From REEB426 sp964551975 (lineage in GTDB: Bacteria; Actinomycetota; Actinomycetes; S36-B12): 13,745 nucleotides of DNA. Where the stretch lies: NCBI GenBank assembly GCA_964551975.1, contig CAZKFI010000063.1, positions 1 to 13,745 of the forward strand. Direction: 5' to 3'. The notes under the pieces are model-generated. The model was not told the origin of the DNA, ran no database searches, and saw only the letters and a program-made list of their open reading frames with translations. Shown here piece after piece: positions 12,717 through 13,745 of this stretch (positions are counted from its first letter, which is position 1; every line of letters begins with the position of its first letter). A program made the position numbers and the translations under genes.

Positions 12717-13577
12717 ATGGCCTTGCAGATGATCAGCGTGGGGGATTTCCGCTTCGAGGTACTCGACGAGGCGCCTACGGTGCCGGTTGCCGACGCTCTG
12801 CCGATCCTCATGCTCCATGGCTTTCCGCAGGATCTGACCAGTTGGGACACGCTGGCGTTGCACCTGCAGCAGGCCGGCTACCGCACAGTCCGCCCTAACC
12901 TGCGCGGCTACAGCCCCGGCGCTCGACCAACCCAGGTCGACGCCTACCGGATGCGACATCTGGTCGACGATGCGCTCGGCATGCTCGACGCCTTGGCCAT
13001 TGAGCGATGCCACGTCATTGGACACGACTGGGGTGGTGCCCTGGCTTGGGCCCTGGCCAGTGAAGCGCCCGAACGTGTTGCGACCTTAACTGTGCTCTCC
13101 ACGCCATATCCCTCGGCGATGACCCGAGTGGCGCTTCGCAGTGATCAGGGTCTGCGCTCCTGGTACATGGTGGCCTTCCAGTTGCCGTCGCTACCGGAGC
13201 GCCTACTGCGGCCCACGGGGAAGGCATGGCGTGGCCTGATGCGTGGCCTACCGCCATCGGCCCAGCAGCATTACACCGAGCGGGCCGCCGAGCCCGGTGC
13301 GCTGACCGCGATGCTCGCCTGGTACCGAGCCATGGGTACGGAGATGCGCAGTCCTTCCATGTCCTGGCATCGGATTCGCGTACCAACCCTGTACTGCTGG
13401 GGGGTGCGCGACCCGGCCCTGGGCGCCGCCGCGGCACGGGCCACACGCAATTACGTCGCGGGGCCGTACACCTTCGTCGTGCTCCCCGACCAGGGGCATT
13501 GGCTCCCCGAGCGCGCCGCCGACCGCATAGTGCCCCACGTACTGACGCACGTAGCACGCTCAGTGGGCTGCCACTGA
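12717..13577 (+). CDS. Epoxide-hydrolase-like alpha/beta hydrolase
   Basis: This 286-residue protein has the alpha/beta-hydrolase core with the catalytic set of epoxide hydrolases and haloalkane dehalogenases. HGFP (34-37) forms the oxyanion region, GHDWGG has Asp 104 at the nucleophile elbow, CWGVRDPALG supplies acid Asp 232, and DQGHWLPE supplies His 261. Asp rather than Ser as nucleophile rules out an ordinary esterase. Tyr 150 or Tyr 203 in the cap region could activate an epoxide, which favours epoxide hydrolase; the substrate is unknown. The ATG at 12717 follows AGGCAGGA at a six-base spacing; an upstream TTG at 12636 is poorly placed. It sits between the M23 gene and the presumed rpsB as an addition to the usual gene order. 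A perfect hairpin covers its stop codon. Confidence 0.88.
   Translation: MALQMISVGDFRFEVLDEAPTVPVADALPILMLHGFPQDLTSWDTLALHLQQAGYRTVRPNLRGYSPGARPTQVDAYRMRHLVDDALGMLDALAIERCHVIGHDWGGALAWALASEAPERVATLTVLSTPYPSAMTRVALRSDQGLRSWYMVAFQLPSLPERLLRPTGKAWRGLMRGLPPSAQQHYTERAAEPGALTAMLAWYRAMGTEMRSPSMSWHRIRVPTLYCWGVRDPALGAAAARATRNYVAGPYTFVVLPDQGHWLPERAADRIVPHVLTHVARSVGCH
13560..13577 (+). terminator. Hairpin over the stop codon of the hydrolase gene
   Basis: TCAGTGG-GCTG-CCACTGA is a perfect 7-bp stem with a 4-nt loop whose last three bases are the TGA stop. There is no T-run, so whether it terminates transcription is uncertain. Confidence 0.35.
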
Positions 13578-13630
13578 CTGGCAACGTGGCTTCCTGGCCT
13601 GGCGAACCCCTGGTGAGCTCAAGCCCCGGG

Positions 13631-13660
13631 TTGGGCCATGGGGTGGCTTCCCCGTAGGAT
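13631..13660 (+). promoter_or_regulatory. Putative promoter for the gene beyond the window (rpsB by synteny)
   Basis: TTGGGC (13631-13636) and TAGGAT (13655-13660) resemble -35 and -10 elements with an 18-bp spacer. The -10 hexamer is exactly the loop of the inverted repeat TTCCCCG/CGGGGAA (13648-13654 and 13661-13667). In actinobacteria rpsB commonly follows the M23 gene in this orientation, so the start of the ribosomal protein S2 operon is the likely target. The rpsB coding sequence itself is not in the window. Confidence 0.5.
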
Positions 13661-13667
13661 CGGGGAA

Positions 13668-13745
13668 AATTCGCGCAGTCCACGCCCGCTCGCGGGCCCG
13701 CTCCTGCTCGGTCCCCTCGTGGGTGCAGGACGGCGACTGCCAGGG
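13668..13745 (+). other. Probable 5' leader of rpsB (incomplete)
   Basis: After the putative promoter no coding sequence is recognisable up to the window end. The stretch contains a perfect stem GCCCGC-TC-GCGGGC (13684-13697, loop shorter in practice). A structured leader able to respond to ribosomal protein S2 is possible, but is not shown by the sequence alone. Confidence 0.35.

Noticed and set aside
13015..13683. A 222-codon minus-strand frame opposite the hydrolase
   Set aside because: It has an Arg/Pro/Ala-rich composition typical of a shadow frame and runs through the putative promoter region.
1..13745. CRISPR arrays, tRNA or rRNA genes, insertion sequences
   Set aside because: No regularly spaced repeats, cloverleaf-like segments, ribosomal RNA signatures or transposase motifs were found by reading both strands.

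Overview
The window is GC-rich and comes from a high-GC Gram-positive (Actinomycetota). Four things point there: the order rnhB ... yraN-comM-dprA ... xerC with an oppositely oriented M23 peptidase before what should be rpsB, the mycothiol-type arsenate reductase, frequent GTG starts with weak or no Shine-Dalgarno sequence, and a small HTH-Mop regulator heading a mod operon. Two runs of exactly ten Ns (3836-3845 and 10866-10875) mark it as a scaffolded draft, probably from a metagenome. The exact lineage cannot be fixed from this sequence; an uncultured aquatic actinobacterium is my guess.

Layout. 3-749: the end of a secreted protein with an OmpA-like C-terminal domain. 788-825: a strong hairpin between converging genes. 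843-1307 (minus): an Hsp20 chaperone with a CIRCE-like HrcA operator at 1349-1375. 1426-2094: RNase HII. 2192-5350: a molybdate module (HTH-Mop regulator, then modA, modB, modC) with three successive 4-bp start/stop overlaps and a palindrome just before the first start. 5337-5762 (minus) and 5836-6588 (plus): a divergent arsenate reductase / AqpS-type aquaglyceroporin pair. 6632-9584: yraN, comM (yifB) and dprA, tightly packed. 9599-10986: a PLP-dependent decarboxylase broken by an N gap. 11031-12041: a XerC-type recombinase. 12064-12582 (minus): a secreted M23 peptidase. 12717-13577: an epoxide-hydrolase-like alpha/beta hydrolase. 13631-13745: a likely promoter and leader for a downstream gene, by synteny rpsB.

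How it works together. A conserved DNA-maintenance cluster (rnhB, yraN, comM, dprA, xerC) is interrupted by accessory cargo: molybdate uptake plus arsenic handling between rnhB and yraN, a decarboxylase between dprA and xerC, and a hydrolase before rpsB. The mod genes encode a complete ABC importer with two molybdate-sensing Mop/TOBE proteins, the regulator and ModC. The arsenic pair would reduce arsenate and let arsenite leave through a channel rather than a pump.

I see no entirely new multi-gene system. The items most worth following up are the regulator/palindrome pair, the arsC-aqpS pair without a visible arsR or pump, the CIRCE element on hsp20, the hairpin over the yraN ribosome-binding site, and two assembly faults. 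One fault is a probable foreign tail inside modB; the other is a wrong-frame C-terminus for the decarboxylase. No tRNA, rRNA, CRISPR array or insertion sequence was seen, and no gene-free stretch exceeds 300 bases.
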